Below are positions 7,584 to 17,467 of a stretch of 64,000 bases of DNA, one piece after another; the first letter of the stretch is position 1, and each line of letters starts with the position of its first letter. Below the pieces are notes generated by a model. It made no database searches. It was not told where the DNA came from and was given only the letters and a program-made list of their open reading frames with translations. The stretch is taken from IMG/VR virus record IMGVR_UViG_3300028581_002181, positions 1 through 64,000 of that record; one strand, given 5' to 3'. This DNA comes from a virus. Both the position numbers and the translations under genes were made by a program.

Positions 7584-9809
7584 ATGGCTCCTAACACATC
7601 TACTGACATCAGAGTGAATATTACCACAGACTCTCAAAGAGATGCTGCGGCTCGCGATCCCAATTTTTATCAAAGAGACACTTTTGAGTCAGACACAGCC
7701 ACAGTGGATGTGGGAGAATTGTTTCCCAACAAAGTGCCAAACCCTTTGCATCAATACAATTCATTCAACTGTATTTTTACTTTGGCATGTCTTACTTTGG
7801 AAGAGATTAATTTTCCTGCTAGACTGCGTCAAAAGCCACCAGAAGTGATCATACTGAGGAGCGGTGGGTCTGGGCAATCAAAATTTCTCACACCCTATGA
7901 TCTGGATTTTAATGGTGGCAATTCCAACACAAGAACTGCACGCGAATATTTCATGGGCAATGTGAATGTTAACACAATAATAGGACCTAACCAAAAAGGG
8001 CAAAGCAATATTACAAAATTAGAATTTACTGTGTATGAACCCTACAGCATGGGCACGTTTGTGGAAACATTAAGACAGTCTGGACTAAAAGCAGGTTTTA
8101 AAAACTGGATACAAGCTCCTTGGTGTTTGATCATTGAATTTGTGGGACACACGTTGCAAAACAAAACCGAATCAGTCAAGGATGTTTTGGGCAACACTAC
8201 CAAACGAATATTTCCTATTAAAATTTCAAATATAGATTTCACTGCTGATCAGGCCGGAGCACAGTATCAGATTCAGGCTGTACCCATCAGTGATCTTGCA
8301 ATGCAGACAAGTAATCAAAGCATACCCAAAGACATCAGGATTGAAGGCTACACGGTGCAAGAAATGTTGCAAATAGCTCTACAGCATGAATTGAACAAAA
8401 ATAGAAAAGCAAAAAATAAAGATAATAAAACTTTGGAAGAAATAAATGACATCATAATAAACTTTCCAATTCAAGAAGAACAAGAAAAACTCAGTCAAAG
8501 AACCGGATACCAAGAAGCGGAATCGGGAACCACATTCGATCCAGATGCTCAAAGAAGCGCTGTGATTGGCACCGGAGCACAAGTTATTAGCACGCCCAGT
8601 ATCACCAGTTATGTGCAATTCAAAAACACTCTTAACAGCATTGGAAGTTCAAAAATAAACCTTACCAAACAACAGAATAAAAATGTAGGCAGCGAAGACG
8701 ATCAAAAATTCTATGATAAATTCACAAAACTATCAAAATTTACAATCAAAGGCCAAGTTCCAAATCTCACTTTCAAACAGGGCACAAATGTGGAATCAAT
8801 CATCACAAACGTGATATTGCTGAGTGATTATGGTGACCGTCTGTTTCAGCCCAGTGACGCAAATGGCTTCAAAACGTGGTTCAAAATAGTGCCTAGATGT
8901 TTTTACATAAATGACGAGAAAATTGTGGAACAAAACGGCACATATCCATTGCTGATGGTGTTTGATGTGATAGAACACAAAGTGCATGAATCACTGTTTG
9001 CAAAAATAAACAGAAAAACTCAAACAGACAATTTTAATAAATTTGTGATTAAAGAATATGATTATCTTTTTACTGGAAAAAATTTAGATGTGTTGAAGTT
9101 TGACATCAAAATTCAAGCCAGTTACCAGCAACTGTTACCGAGTGATAAAGCCAATTCCAAACAAGATCCCAATAAAAAAACAAAAAACGAAGGAAACGAT
9201 ACTGCAGACGTAGACAACAGCGCAGGTGAGACTGCAGCACAGAACGTGGGTACAGGCAAAATCACTGCTAATTTTTTTGCCAGTCCTCGCAGAAAAAATT
9301 ATGAAGCATTGGGCGAACTAACCACAGAACAAAGACAGACTTTGGAATTTCACGACATGATTATGACTGGTAGCATCAGTTTGACCAATACCAATTTAGA
9401 ACTGTTGGGGGATCCATATTTTTTAGCCGACAGTGGATTGGGTAACTATTACGCCAGTGTGGGCAAAGATCCACGCACAGGAGAAAAAAAATTTATAAAC
9501 AATGATGGCAGTGCTGAACCCACTTTTGCCGGAATATATTGTGTGGTGAATTTCAAAACTCCCATAGATTATGTGTCCAGTGGCAACATGGTGTTCAAAG
9601 GCACAGCCAACTCTCTTAATAAAAATTTTGTTCAGTTGGATGAATTCAGCGGAGTGTACCGAGTAAATCAAGTGGACAATGCTTTCCAGAATGGAACCTT
9701 TGTGCAGACATTGCAACTGGTGAGAGTGCCAAATCAAGAAGTCACAGGCAAAGCCACCAGCACCACTGCTTTGGGCCAACCAATCTATGATGATGGGACA
9801 GGAGCATAA
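7584..9809 (+). CDS. Large baseplate hub/structural protein, possible gp27 equivalent
   Basis: A 741-residue protein of the baseplate operon directly upstream of the gp5 spike. I recognise no named domain. The order (hub protein then OB-fold spike) and coupling to gp5 (stop and start overlap, TAATG) suggest the hub role of T4 gp27, on which the gp5 trimer stands, although the length is nearly twice that of gp27 (391). The middle (about residues 265-310 and 505-540) is rich in Lys, Asn and Glu, likely flexible linkers. AGGAG lies just inside its 3' end and serves the next gene. Confidence 0.5.
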   Translation: MAPNTSTDIRVNITTDSQRDAAARDPNFYQRDTFESDTATVDVGELFPNKVPNPLHQYNSFNCIFTLACLTLEEINFPARLRQKPPEVIILRSGGSGQSKFLTPYDLDFNGGNSNTRTAREYFMGNVNVNTIIGPNQKGQSNITKLEFTVYEPYSMGTFVETLRQSGLKAGFKNWIQAPWCLIIEFVGHTLQNKTESVKDVLGNTTKRIFPIKISNIDFTADQAGAQYQIQAVPISDLAMQTSNQSIPKDIRIEGYTVQEMLQIALQHELNKNRKAKNKDNKTLEEINDIIINFPIQEEQEKLSQRTGYQEAESGTTFDPDAQRSAVIGTGAQVISTPSITSYVQFKNTLNSIGSSKINLTKQQNKNVGSEDDQKFYDKFTKLSKFTIKGQVPNLTFKQGTNVESIITNVILLSDYGDRLFQPSDANGFKTWFKIVPRCFYINDEKIVEQNGTYPLLMVFDVIEHKVHESLFAKINRKTQTDNFNKFVIKEYDYLFTGKNLDVLKFDIKIQASYQQLLPSDKANSKQDPNKKTKNEGNDTADVDNSAGETAAQNVGTGKITANFFASPRRKNYEALGELTTEQRQTLEFHDMIMTGSISLTNTNLELLGDPYFLADSGLGNYYASVGKDPRTGEKKFINNDGSAEPTFAGIYCVVNFKTPIDYVSSGNMVFKGTANSLNKNFVQLDEFSGVYRVNQVDNAFQNGTFVQTLQLVRVPNQEVTGKATSTTALGQPIYDDGTGA

Positions 9810-11272
9810 TGTTTTCAATTGATCGCAGAAGCAACCCCAATCAGCAAGGCTCAATCAAAGACTCGGGCCCTTACGAAGCCAGAATCACCAGTCACCTGGA
9901 TGGCAAATACATGGGCACACTGGAGGTGGAGTTGTTGAGATCTGTGGATCCTGGCATGGACTCATTGGAAGCCAATCAACGTGTGCAGGTGGAATATCTC
10001 AATCCTTTCTATGGTGTGACCAACTATGCCGGAGTGACCAAGAACAACGACTATGTCAGCAGTCAACAGAGTTACGGCATGTGGTTTATTCCGCCAGACA
10101 TCGGCAACATAGTGCTGGTGATATTTGTGGAAGGCAACATCAACAAAGGCTATTGGATTGGTTGTGTGCAGGCAGAAAATCAAAATTTTATGATTCCTGA
10201 TGGCCGACCTGCAACCACTTTCACTGACACCATAGGTAATATCACAAACATTGGTAAGAAATTGCCAGTGGGCGAATACAACAAAGAATTGTTGATCAAC
10301 AGTTTAAATTTATTAGATGCTACAAAAAATTTAAAACCTATTAACACTGATTTTAAAAATGTTTTGCAAAATCAAGGACTATTAACAGATGAAATCAGAG
10401 GATTAACCACCACCAGTGCCAGACGTGAAGCGCCCAGCAGTGTGTTTGGAGTCAGCACTCCAGGTCCATTGGATAAACGCGGCAATGCTAGAGGCAAAGG
10501 TGGCAGATATCATTCCAGATTGGGTGGCAGCAGTATTGTGATGGATGATGGTGATGATAAATTTTTACGCAAAACATCAGCAGCCACTGGACCTTCAGAA
10601 TATGTGAATAAAACCACAGACATAGTGACTCCAGCAGATGAAACCATACCTCACAATGAATTGGTGCGCATAAGAACACGCACAGGCCATCAAATATTGA
10701 TGCACAATTCAGAAGATTTAATCTACATTGGCAATGCCAAAGGCACCACATGGATAGAGATGACAGCCAACGGCAAATTGGACATATTTGCACAGGACAG
10801 TGTGAGCATACACACTCAAACAGATTTTAATTTCAAAGCGGATCGAGATGTCAACATCGAAGCAGGTCGCAGTATCAACATGAAGGCCATGAGCAGCATC
10901 ACGGAAGAAACATTGGGCAGTCATAGAATCACAGTGGGCAGCAATCAAACCATCACAGTGGCAGCCAATCAAACCATATCCGTGGGCAGCACCAATCACT
11001 ATGCAGATGGCAACATCAATCTAGACACAGGTGGTGTGATCAATCTCAACAACAACAAAGCAGTGAAGACAGAGCCAACTCCGCTGAGCACACACACCAA
11101 TCCTGGTGAAAGCAGCGGCAACATAATGAAACGTGTGCCTCAGCATGAACCATGGCCACACCATGAAAATTTAAACCCTGACAATGTGAAAACATCACGC
11201 ACTGATCGTACCACCATTGAGCAGATACCCAACTCAACCTTGTCAGGCATACCTGACACATTTAAAAAATAA
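9809..11272 (+). CDS. 5: Baseplate central spike gp5 (no lysozyme domain visible)
   Basis: The N-terminal 130 residues match the gp5/VgrG OB-fold: YEARITSHLDGKYMGTLEVE, then QSYGMWFIPPDIGNIVLVIF and NKGYWIGCV. The C-terminal third (about 300-430) is a repetitive beta-helix-like needle with DVNIEAGRSINMKAM and NQTITVAANQTISVG. T4 gp5 (575 residues) has a lysozyme domain between these parts; here the 160 intervening residues are low-complexity and lack any lysozyme-like motif. The spike should therefore puncture membranes mechanically. A PAAR gene two genes downstream supplies the tip. Confidence 0.85.
   Translation: MFSIDRRSNPNQQGSIKDSGPYEARITSHLDGKYMGTLEVELLRSVDPGMDSLEANQRVQVEYLNPFYGVTNYAGVTKNNDYVSSQQSYGMWFIPPDIGNIVLVIFVEGNINKGYWIGCVQAENQNFMIPDGRPATTFTDTIGNITNIGKKLPVGEYNKELLINSLNLLDATKNLKPINTDFKNVLQNQGLLTDEIRGLTTTSARREAPSSVFGVSTPGPLDKRGNARGKGGRYHSRLGGSSIVMDDGDDKFLRKTSAATGPSEYVNKTTDIVTPADETIPHNELVRIRTRTGHQILMHNSEDLIYIGNAKGTTWIEMTANGKLDIFAQDSVSIHTQTDFNFKADRDVNIEAGRSINMKAMSSITEETLGSHRITVGSNQTITVAANQTISVGSTNHYADGNINLDTGGVINLNNNKAVKTEPTPLSTHTNPGESSGNIMKRVPQHEPWPHHENLNPDNVKTSRTDRTTIEQIPNSTLSGIPDTFKK
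11241..11258 (+). terminator. Hairpin inside the end of gp5
   Basis: TGTCAGG-CATA-CCTGACA is a perfect 7-bp stem with a four-base loop, followed within about five bases by an A/T-rich run. It lies within the last codons of gp5 and just before the next late promoter. It may end or protect the gp5 transcript; the T-run is poor, so strength is doubtful. Confidence 0.35.
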
Positions 11273-11275
11273 ATA
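11268..11275 (+). promoter_or_regulatory. Late promoter box, five bases from ATG
   Basis: AATAAATA ends exactly five bases before the ATG at 11281 and overlaps the stop codon of gp5. With T4 late geometry (box at -13 to -6) transcription would begin on the A of the ATG. Confidence 0.55.
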
Positions 11276-11280
11276 ATTTT

Positions 11281-12132
11281 ATGCCATATTTTACTATTCC
11301 AGCATCCATCACAGACAGCATAGAGGCAGCCACCACAGCAGCCACAGATCTGTTGAATGTGGGCAGTGATGCTTGCGATATTTGTGGCGCTCTTGGTGCC
11401 ACAGTGGGTGGTGATGCCATTGCATTGGCCAAAGAAGCTGAAAAAAAAATTCAAGAAACTATTCCTAAGATTGCTGGCAATGTTGCAGCACTTAAAAGTT
11501 CATTGGAGGCAGATATTACGCCACTGTTGGATCAAGCTGAAAAAATGTTCGAGGGGTATTTTGCAGGAGGTGGATTTCAAGGCGTGCCAGCGTTGCCTGG
11601 TGTGCCATCCATACCTAGTTTACAAAACCTTCCAGGAGGATTTCCTGCAGTGCCAGGTTTGCCTGGCATAGATGGGTTGATTCCGTCTTTGCCAAGCCTA
11701 CCACCTGCATTGGCTAATTTCCAATCCAGTCTCACTGCTTCAATGTCTAGTTTTGGTGCCACTGCTGCAGGCATCACATCGCAGATCACAGCAAAGGTAG
11801 GAGATCTTGAAGCGTCTGTGGAGGCATTGATACCTTCATTGAGCGCAGCAGTGCAAACTGTTTCTGCAGGCAGTTGCAAAGGCATACAAAATCAGTTGCA
11901 ATCTCTAGGAGACAACTTAGTACCTGCATTTGATGCAATCAAAACACAAATTGAAACTCAAACCATTCCCAGTCTTGAACCACAAGTGATGGGCCTGTTG
12001 GATGCTGCTAAAAATATGGCTGAATCTGCAGCTACCCAATTCACTGCTAATCAAGGTGCAATTGAGTCAGCAGCTACCGAAATGAAAAACAACATGCTGT
12101 CTCAATTTTCTGGATTAGGAATCAACATATAA
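11281..12132 (+). CDS. Structural protein with Pro/Gly-rich centre, function unknown
   Basis: The 283-residue product has three parts: an Ala-rich helical start, a central stretch (about residues 97-145) of short PxxPGxP/PSLP-type repeats, and a helical, Ala/Ser-rich C-terminus. CDIC near residues 32-35 is the only cysteine pair in the N-terminal part. It lies between the spike gp5 and the PAAR tip protein, so a role in assembling or sheathing the spike is plausible. I recognise no family. Confidence 0.6.
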   Translation: MPYFTIPASITDSIEAATTAATDLLNVGSDACDICGALGATVGGDAIALAKEAEKKIQETIPKIAGNVAALKSSLEADITPLLDQAEKMFEGYFAGGGFQGVPALPGVPSIPSLQNLPGGFPAVPGLPGIDGLIPSLPSLPPALANFQSSLTASMSSFGATAAGITSQITAKVGDLEASVEALIPSLSAAVQTVSAGSCKGIQNQLQSLGDNLVPAFDAIKTQIETQTIPSLEPQVMGLLDAAKNMAESAATQFTANQGAIESAATEMKNNMLSQFSGLGINI

Positions 12133-12138
12133 TAATCT

Positions 12139-12462
12139 ATGGCCAGAGGCATTGCACGCATTGGAGACAGAACAGAAGGCACCTGCTCTCACCCCAGTCA
12201 TTTGGCTCCACTGGACACTGGAGGCACCATCATCACAGGATCCAGCAAAGTGGTGTGTGATGGCAACAGACTGGCAGCCACATTGGGTGATGAAATAGAA
12301 ACTGATTGCGGGCACACAGCCTACATAATCACTGCCACAGCCAAGGTATTCATAGGACACAAGGCACAGATGGTGGCCAGACTGGGTGATCTGATAGATG
12401 ATGGTGCACCCTACTCAGCAAAAATAATCACTGCTTCTAACAAAACCTTCCCGCAAGGTTAA
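12139..12462 (+). CDS. PAAR-type spike tip protein
   Basis: The 107-residue protein has the PAAR layout: IARIGDRTEG near the start, then repeated GG-[TS]-I-[IT]-GSSKV, GNRLAATLGD and a second ARLGDLIDDG, separated by His/Cys residues (CSHPSHL, CGH) that can bind metal. PAAR proteins form the sharp cone at the end of the gp5/VgrG needle. T4 gp5.4 is the matching protein (97 residues). It follows the putative spike accessory gene by six bases. Confidence 0.85.
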   Translation: MARGIARIGDRTEGTCSHPSHLAPLDTGGTIITGSSKVVCDGNRLAATLGDEIETDCGHTAYIITATAKVFIGHKAQMVARLGDLIDDGAPYSAKIITASNKTFPQG

Positions 12463-12476
12463 TAAATATTAATATG
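12461..12476 (+). promoter_or_regulatory. Orphan late promoter and start codon
   Basis: AATAAATA (12461-12468) is followed after five bases by ATGAGC, but the frame stops after three codons (ATG AGC ACA TAA). The arrangement closely resembles the start of gp25, 1,050 bases downstream, where ATAAATAT, five bases and ATGAGC recur. It looks like a leftover of a gp25-type start. It can still transcribe the epimerase gene. Confidence 0.45.
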
Positions 12477-12533
12477 AGCACATAAAAACATTATTCTTAA
12501 ATTAAAAAAATTTTTTTATACAATCAAAAATTT

Positions 12534-13517
12534 ATGCCAAAAATATTAGTGTGCGGCGCAGGTGGGTTTATAGGAACTCATTTAGTTACCAGTCTAAAAA
12601 AACAAGGACACTATGTGGTTGGTGTGGATCTAAAATATCCCGAATACAGCAATACAGATGCTGACGAATTTCACATCCTAGATCTAAGAAATCAATTCGC
12701 AGTGGAGCAATTGATATCTTCTGATTTGCAAGAGGTTTACCAACTGGCAGCTGATATGGGTGGGGCTGGTTATATTTTCACTGGTAAAAATGACGCTGAC
12801 ATCATGTATAACTCTGCAACAATAAATCTTAACATCATTCGTGCAATGCACAAGAAAGACGTGAAAAGAATTTTTTATAGCTCCAGTGCGTGCATCTATC
12901 CTGCACACAATCAAAAAGATGCAGACAATATTTTATTAAGTGAAGACAGTGCATATCCTGCTGATCCAGACAGTGAATACGGTTGGGAAAAACTATTCAG
13001 CGAAAGACTTTTACTTTCATTTGCTAAAAATTACAACATTCACGTGAGAATAGCAAGGTTTCATAATATTTTTGGACCATTGGGGTCTTGGAACAATGGA
13101 AAAGAAAAAGCTCCAGCTGCTTTGTGTAGAAAAATAGCACTGTGTGAAGAAGATGGCACGATTGAGGTTTGGGGATCTGGACAGCAAACACGCAGTTTTC
13201 TCTATATCGATGAATGCATACAAGGCATCCACAAAATCATGCACAGTGATTGTGAATTTCCACTCAACCTTGGCAGTGAAAGAATGATCAGCATAAACAA
13301 TCTAGCGCTCCTCATTGGCAACATAGTTGGCAAGAATGTCAATGTTAAAAACGTTCCAGGACCAACAGGAGTGATGGCCAGAACCAGCCATAATAAATTT
13401 ATAGCACAACACACTGGTTGGAAGCCAAATGAAGATTTAGAGACTGGGCTTAAACACACTTACGATTGGATCAAAAAACAAATTGCATCAATAAACCATG
13501 TAAGAAAACACACATAA
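12534..13517 (+). CDS. GDP-mannose 3,5-epimerase-like NAD-dependent sugar epimerase
   Basis: The enzyme family converts GDP-D-mannose to GDP-L-galactose/L-gulose. The 327-residue product has the Rossmann motif GAGGFIG (8-14), AADMGGAGYI (72-81), the SSAC motif (Cys120 at the position of the GME acid/base cysteine), YGWEK (Tyr149, Lys153), and RFHNIFGPLGSW followed by EKAPAALCRK, all typical of this family rather than of ordinary UDP-galactose epimerases. It is inserted between PAAR and gp25 in the baseplate operon, far from the other sugar genes. A7T7 (12504-12517) lies just upstream, and an ATAAATA box 66 bases upstream. The product probably feeds a glycosyltransferase of the 39-48 kb island. 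Confidence 0.85.
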   Translation: MPKILVCGAGGFIGTHLVTSLKKQGHYVVGVDLKYPEYSNTDADEFHILDLRNQFAVEQLISSDLQEVYQLAADMGGAGYIFTGKNDADIMYNSATINLNIIRAMHKKDVKRIFYSSSACIYPAHNQKDADNILLSEDSAYPADPDSEYGWEKLFSERLLLSFAKNYNIHVRIARFHNIFGPLGSWNNGKEKAPAALCRKIALCEEDGTIEVWGSGQQTRSFLYIDECIQGIHKIMHSDCEFPLNLGSERMISINNLALLIGNIVGKNVNVKNVPGPTGVMARTSHNKFIAQHTGWKPNEDLETGLKHTYDWIKKQIASINHVRKHT

Positions 13518-13520
13518 ATA
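13513..13520 (+). promoter_or_regulatory. Late promoter box of gp25, five bases from ATG
   Basis: CATAAATA overlaps the end of the epimerase gene and ends exactly five bases before the ATG at 13526. There is no ribosome binding site between them, which suits a leaderless mRNA. Confidence 0.6.
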
Positions 13521-13525
13521 TCTAT

Positions 13526-13972
13526 ATGAGCGCACAGGAAAAAAAATTATACAAAGACATAGTGATTAAATCTAAAAAAGCATTCACTCAAGCATCTGGA
13601 CCCAGAGCTTACAGAGGCATCAGCACAGTGGATCCCAATGCCAACAGCTTCAATCTGTATGATATTGCATTGATAAGACAGGATCTGCTCAATCATTTTC
13701 ACATACGTCAGGGTGAAAAATTAGAAAATCCTGAATTTGGCACCATTATTTGGGACAGTTTGTTTGAACCACTCACAGAAAGCATGAAACAACAGATCAT
13801 TGACAATGTCACAGCAATTGTGAATTATGACCCTAGAGTGCAGGTGGAAGGAGTCACTGTGGACACCTATGAAAGCGGCATACAAATACAATGCGATCTC
13901 ACCTATCTTACCTATAATATTTCCGAAAGTTTGCGTCTAAAATTTGATGAAAAGCTGGGGTTAATCAGTTAG
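13526..13972 (+). CDS. 25: Baseplate wedge protein gp25
   Basis: The 148-residue product has the gp25 signature LIRQDLLNHFHIRQGEKLE, then FGTIIWDSLFEPLT and NYDPRVQVEGV. gp25 is a central wedge component that helps start sheath assembly and is conserved in contractile machines. The ATG at 13526 is preferred to an upstream in-frame one (13466) because it follows the late promoter directly and gives the usual gp25 length (T4: 132). gp6 follows in the usual order. Confidence 0.9.
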   Translation: MSAQEKKLYKDIVIKSKKAFTQASGPRAYRGISTVDPNANSFNLYDIALIRQDLLNHFHIRQGEKLENPEFGTIIWDSLFEPLTESMKQQIIDNVTAIVNYDPRVQVEGVTVDTYESGIQIQCDLTYLTYNISESLRLKFDEKLGLIS

Positions 13973-13998
13973 AATTAACAGAGCATTTAATCAAACCT

Positions 13999-14006
13999 AA
14001 TAAATA
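13999..14006 (+). promoter_or_regulatory. Late promoter box before gp6
   Basis: AATAAATA lies 20 bases before the gp6 start. Unlike the leaderless cases a ribosome site GGAG (14019-14022) is present between box and ATG. Confidence 0.6.
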
Positions 14007-14026
14007 ACTTCATACAACGGAGATAT

Positions 14027-17000
14027 ATGTCATCCACAGATAGATTGAATAGATTATTGCTGGCAGAAGACTGGAGAAAGGTCTATCAGAGCTTTAGAAA
14101 CGCTGACTTTACCAGCTATGATTTTGATAATCTACGCAGATCCATGATCAACTATCTGCGTCAGAACTATCCAGAAGATTTCAACGATTATTTGGAAAGC
14201 AGTGAGTATCTGGCCTTGATTGATTTGATTGCTTTCTTGGGACAAAACATTGCTTTTAGAATTGATTTGAATGCCAGAGAGAATTTTATTGAGCTGGCCG
14301 AGCGCAGAGAATCTGTGCTGAGACTGGCTAGATTGTTGAGCTACAATGCCAAACGCAATCAATGCGCCAACGGTCTTTTAAAAATACAATCAATTTCTAC
14401 CACAGAAGGAATCATTGACAGCAACAATGTGAATCTCAGCAATCAAACCATCATATGGAACGACTCCAGCAATGCAGATTGGTACGAACAATTTGTTAAA
14501 GTAATGAATGCTGCACTGCCAGTCAACACCAAAATAGGTCGTCCCAATAAAAAAGACACAGTGGATGGAATTCCAGTGGAGCAGTATCAACTCAATTCTA
14601 ATTTGCAAGAAATACCAGTGTTTACTTTTTCCAAAAACATCGACGGTAGAAACACACAATTTGAAGTGGTATCCATAGATGTCAATACAGGCTCTGTTGA
14701 AGAATTAGCACCATTGCCCACAAACAGATTATCATGCCTATACAAAGATGATGGCAAAGGATATGCCAGCAGCAACACAGGTTTCTTTTTTCATTTTAGA
14801 CAGGGTGTATTACAACAAGGCGATTTTACAGTGCCATTGGCCACACCCAATCAAATAGTGTCCATTGACACTGACAACATTAATCAAACTGATGTGTGGT
14901 TATATTCTCTCAACAATAATCAAGTGGAGCAAGAATTATGGACCAAAGTGAGTGCCACTGAAGGCAACAATGTTATCTACAACAGCACTGCCAAGTCTAT
15001 CAGAAATATCTACAGTGTGATCACCAGAACCGAAGACAGAATAAATCTACAGTTTGCTGATGGCACATTCGGCAATTTACCCAAAGGTGCATTTAGAATA
15101 TATTACAGAGTGAGCGATAATAGACAGTTCAAAATTGTACCAGCTGACATGACCAACATAGAAATTCAAGTGCCTTATGTGAGTGCTTCAGGCAAAAATG
15201 AAATACTCACAATTACCATGTCATTGCAGTACACTATTGATAACGCAAGCAATTCAGAAACATCAGCGTCCATAAGATCCAATGCACCAGCCACATATTA
15301 CACACAGAATAGAATGATCACAGGCGAAGATTATAATGTTGCTCCATTGTCTGCCAATCAAGAAATAATCAAGGTGAAATCAATCAACAGAACCAGCAGT
15401 GGAATTTCAAGATATTTTGATTTGTTGGATGCTACCAGCAAATACAGCAGCACTAATATATACGGCAATGATGGAATACTCTACAAAGAACGAGCGGACA
15501 ACGGTATCACTTTCAATTATGTCAGTAGAACAGACGTAGAAGGGGTGATCAATAATGTGATTGAACCTCTCATATCTGAAAAAAAACTTTTTAATTTTTA
15601 TCAAGATAATTTTCCTTTGATACTAACCACAGATGTGGCCTACTATTGGTATCAAAGCAGTGCCAGCAGCAACATTTCCACAGGATGTTTGCAGGATGTG
15701 GACAATAATAAAATAGAAGTGGGCAGTTTTACACAAAGTGTATTAAAATATTTGGAAACACAGTCACAGTGTAAATTTGTAGCACCTTCTGGATTTTGCT
15801 TCAACAGCAAAGGTGAGTTGAAATTAGGCACACCTAATGCATTGGGCGACAGCACAACAAGATGGGCCACAGTGATCAGAGTGATCGATAATGGCACAGT
15901 GGTTCAACCAGACACCACAGGACCTATCATATTGAGTGAGATTATCCCCACAGGCGCTATTCTCACACAGATTATAGCAAAATTTTCAAAAGTTTTATCC
16001 AACGACATCAAATTGCAAATGTTGGACAAAATATTCTCCAACAGTGTGTTTGGTTTGAGATACAACACTGCTGTGAGAGATTGGGCAGTGATTGATGAAA
16101 CAAATTTAAATATATTTGGAAATTTCAGCACAGGTAAAACTGGTGACAACTCTAATCAACAGCAAGACGCCAGTTGGTTAATATTGTTCACCACAGACAC
16201 AGAACTGTACACAGTAACTTACAGAGGTTTAAGATATGTGTTTGAAAGCGATCAAGAAATTCGGTTTTTCTATGACAAAAACAATAAAGACTATGTGGCC
16301 AACAGCGGTAAGGTAGTGAAAGATAAAATTTCTGTGCTATCTATTAACACAGCTCCAGGCATTCTTACCCCCATGCAAAACAATGTTGATTGGCAAATTT
16401 TACAAGAATATAGAGATACGCAAGGTTATGTGGACAGTAAAAAAATTGAAGTTGCTCAATTTGATTCCAACGATGACGGATTAATGGATAATCCCGATGC
16501 TTTCAAAGATTTAGTGTTGTCCAATAATTATATATTTCAGAAAAAAATAACCACATCAGGAGTTGACGACTTTAATTATGTGTCAGCTGATTTGGAAAAC
16601 ATCACAGTAATAACCAATGACAATCAAATAGGTGCTTTCAGTGCATATGATGTTGACACAGTGTTTTATAATTCAGTGACTGGAGTATTTAAAAAGTTAT
16701 TCATTAGCAACCAAACTCTTGAAGTCACAGGAGATTACAAAGCTCATTTGGGCAGAGCAAGCCTTAAATTTCAATATCTACACAGTGCAGACAGTTCCAG
16801 CAGGATAGATCCCAGTGTAACCAATATCATTGATGTTTTTTTACTAACAAGATCATATGATGCTAATTTTAGATCATGGTTGGACGGCACTGTGGAAAAT
16901 CAACCCTTGCCTTTGAGTTCAGATTCTATGTACAAAAACTTTGGTCAACAAATTAATCTTATTAAATCCATCAGTGATGAGGTGATATATCATCCAGTGA

Positions 17001-17467
17001 GATATAAAGTTTTATTTGGTGACAAATCTGAATCTAAATTCCAAGCCACATTCAAAGTGGTTAAAAATATTAATGAAGTCACAAATAATGACGACATCAA
17101 GGTGCGTGTGATTCAAGCCATCAATCAATATTTCAATTTAGAAAATTGGGATTTTGGTGATACTTTTTATTTTTCAGAACTGAGCACCTATGTGATGACT
17201 CAACTGGCTCCGGACATTGTGACTTTTGTAATAGTGCCAGATCAAACAGTGCAAACATTTGGCAGCTTGTATGAAATTAAATCTGAAAGTGATGAAATTT
17301 TTATCAGTGGAGCAACTGTACAGGACGTTGAAATAATTGATGCTTTGACCGCTTCCAAATTGAGAGCTAGTGGTTCGGTGGTCACTGCTACCAACACAAT
17401 CAACACAGGTATCACCAGTGGCATTAGCAGTTCTTCCGGTGGCAGTTCTTCCAGCGGGAGTTATTAA
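14027..17467 (+). CDS. 6: Baseplate wedge protein gp6, extended
   Basis: gp6 forms the inner ring that holds the wedges together. The first 120 residues match: LLAEDWRKVYQSFRNADFTS, NYPEDFNDYLESSEYLALID and ARENFIELAERRESVLRLAR. The 1,146 residues greatly exceed T4 gp6 (660); marine T4-like phages often have longer forms. The C-terminus ends in a low-complexity Ser/Gly tail (about 15 residues). It overlaps the next gene start by one base (TTAATGG), implying coupled translation. Confidence 0.85.
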   Translation: MSSTDRLNRLLLAEDWRKVYQSFRNADFTSYDFDNLRRSMINYLRQNYPEDFNDYLESSEYLALIDLIAFLGQNIAFRIDLNARENFIELAERRESVLRLARLLSYNAKRNQCANGLLKIQSISTTEGIIDSNNVNLSNQTIIWNDSSNADWYEQFVKVMNAALPVNTKIGRPNKKDTVDGIPVEQYQLNSNLQEIPVFTFSKNIDGRNTQFEVVSIDVNTGSVEELAPLPTNRLSCLYKDDGKGYASSNTGFFFHFRQGVLQQGDFTVPLATPNQIVSIDTDNINQTDVWLYSLNNNQVEQELWTKVSATEGNNVIYNSTAKSIRNIYSVITRTEDRINLQFADGTFGNLPKGAFRIYYRVSDNRQFKIVPADMTNIEIQVPYVSASGKNEILTITMSLQYTIDNASNSETSASIRSNAPATYYTQNRMITGEDYNVAPLSANQEIIKVKSINRTSSGISRYFDLLDATSKYSSTNIYGNDGILYKERADNGITFNYVSRTDVEGVINNVIEPLISEKKLFNFYQDNFPLILTTDVAYYWYQSSASSNISTGCLQDVDNNKIEVGSFTQSVLKYLETQSQCKFVAPSGFCFNSKGELKLGTPNALGDSTTRWATVIRVIDNGTVVQPDTTGPIILSEIIPTGAILTQIIAKFSKVLSNDIKLQMLDKIFSNSVFGLRYNTAVRDWAVIDETNLNIFGNFSTGKTGDNSNQQQDASWLILFTTDTELYTVTYRGLRYVFESDQEIRFFYDKNNKDYVANSGKVVKDKISVLSINTAPGILTPMQNNVDWQILQEYRDTQGYVDSKKIEVAQFDSNDDGLMDNPDAFKDLVLSNNYIFQKKITTSGVDDFNYVSADLENITVITNDNQIGAFSAYDVDTVFYNSVTGVFKKLFISNQTLEVTGDYKAHLGRASLKFQYLHSADSSSRIDPSVTNIIDVFLLTRSYDANFRSWLDGTVENQPLPLSSDSMYKNFGQQINLIKSISDEVIYHPVRYKVLFGDKSESKFQATFKVVKNINEVTNNDDIKVRVIQAINQYFNLENWDFGDTFYFSELSTYVMTQLAPDIVTFVIVPDQTVQTFGSLYEIKSESDEIFISGATVQDVEIIDALTASKLRASGSVVTATNTINTGITSGISSSSGGSSSSGSY

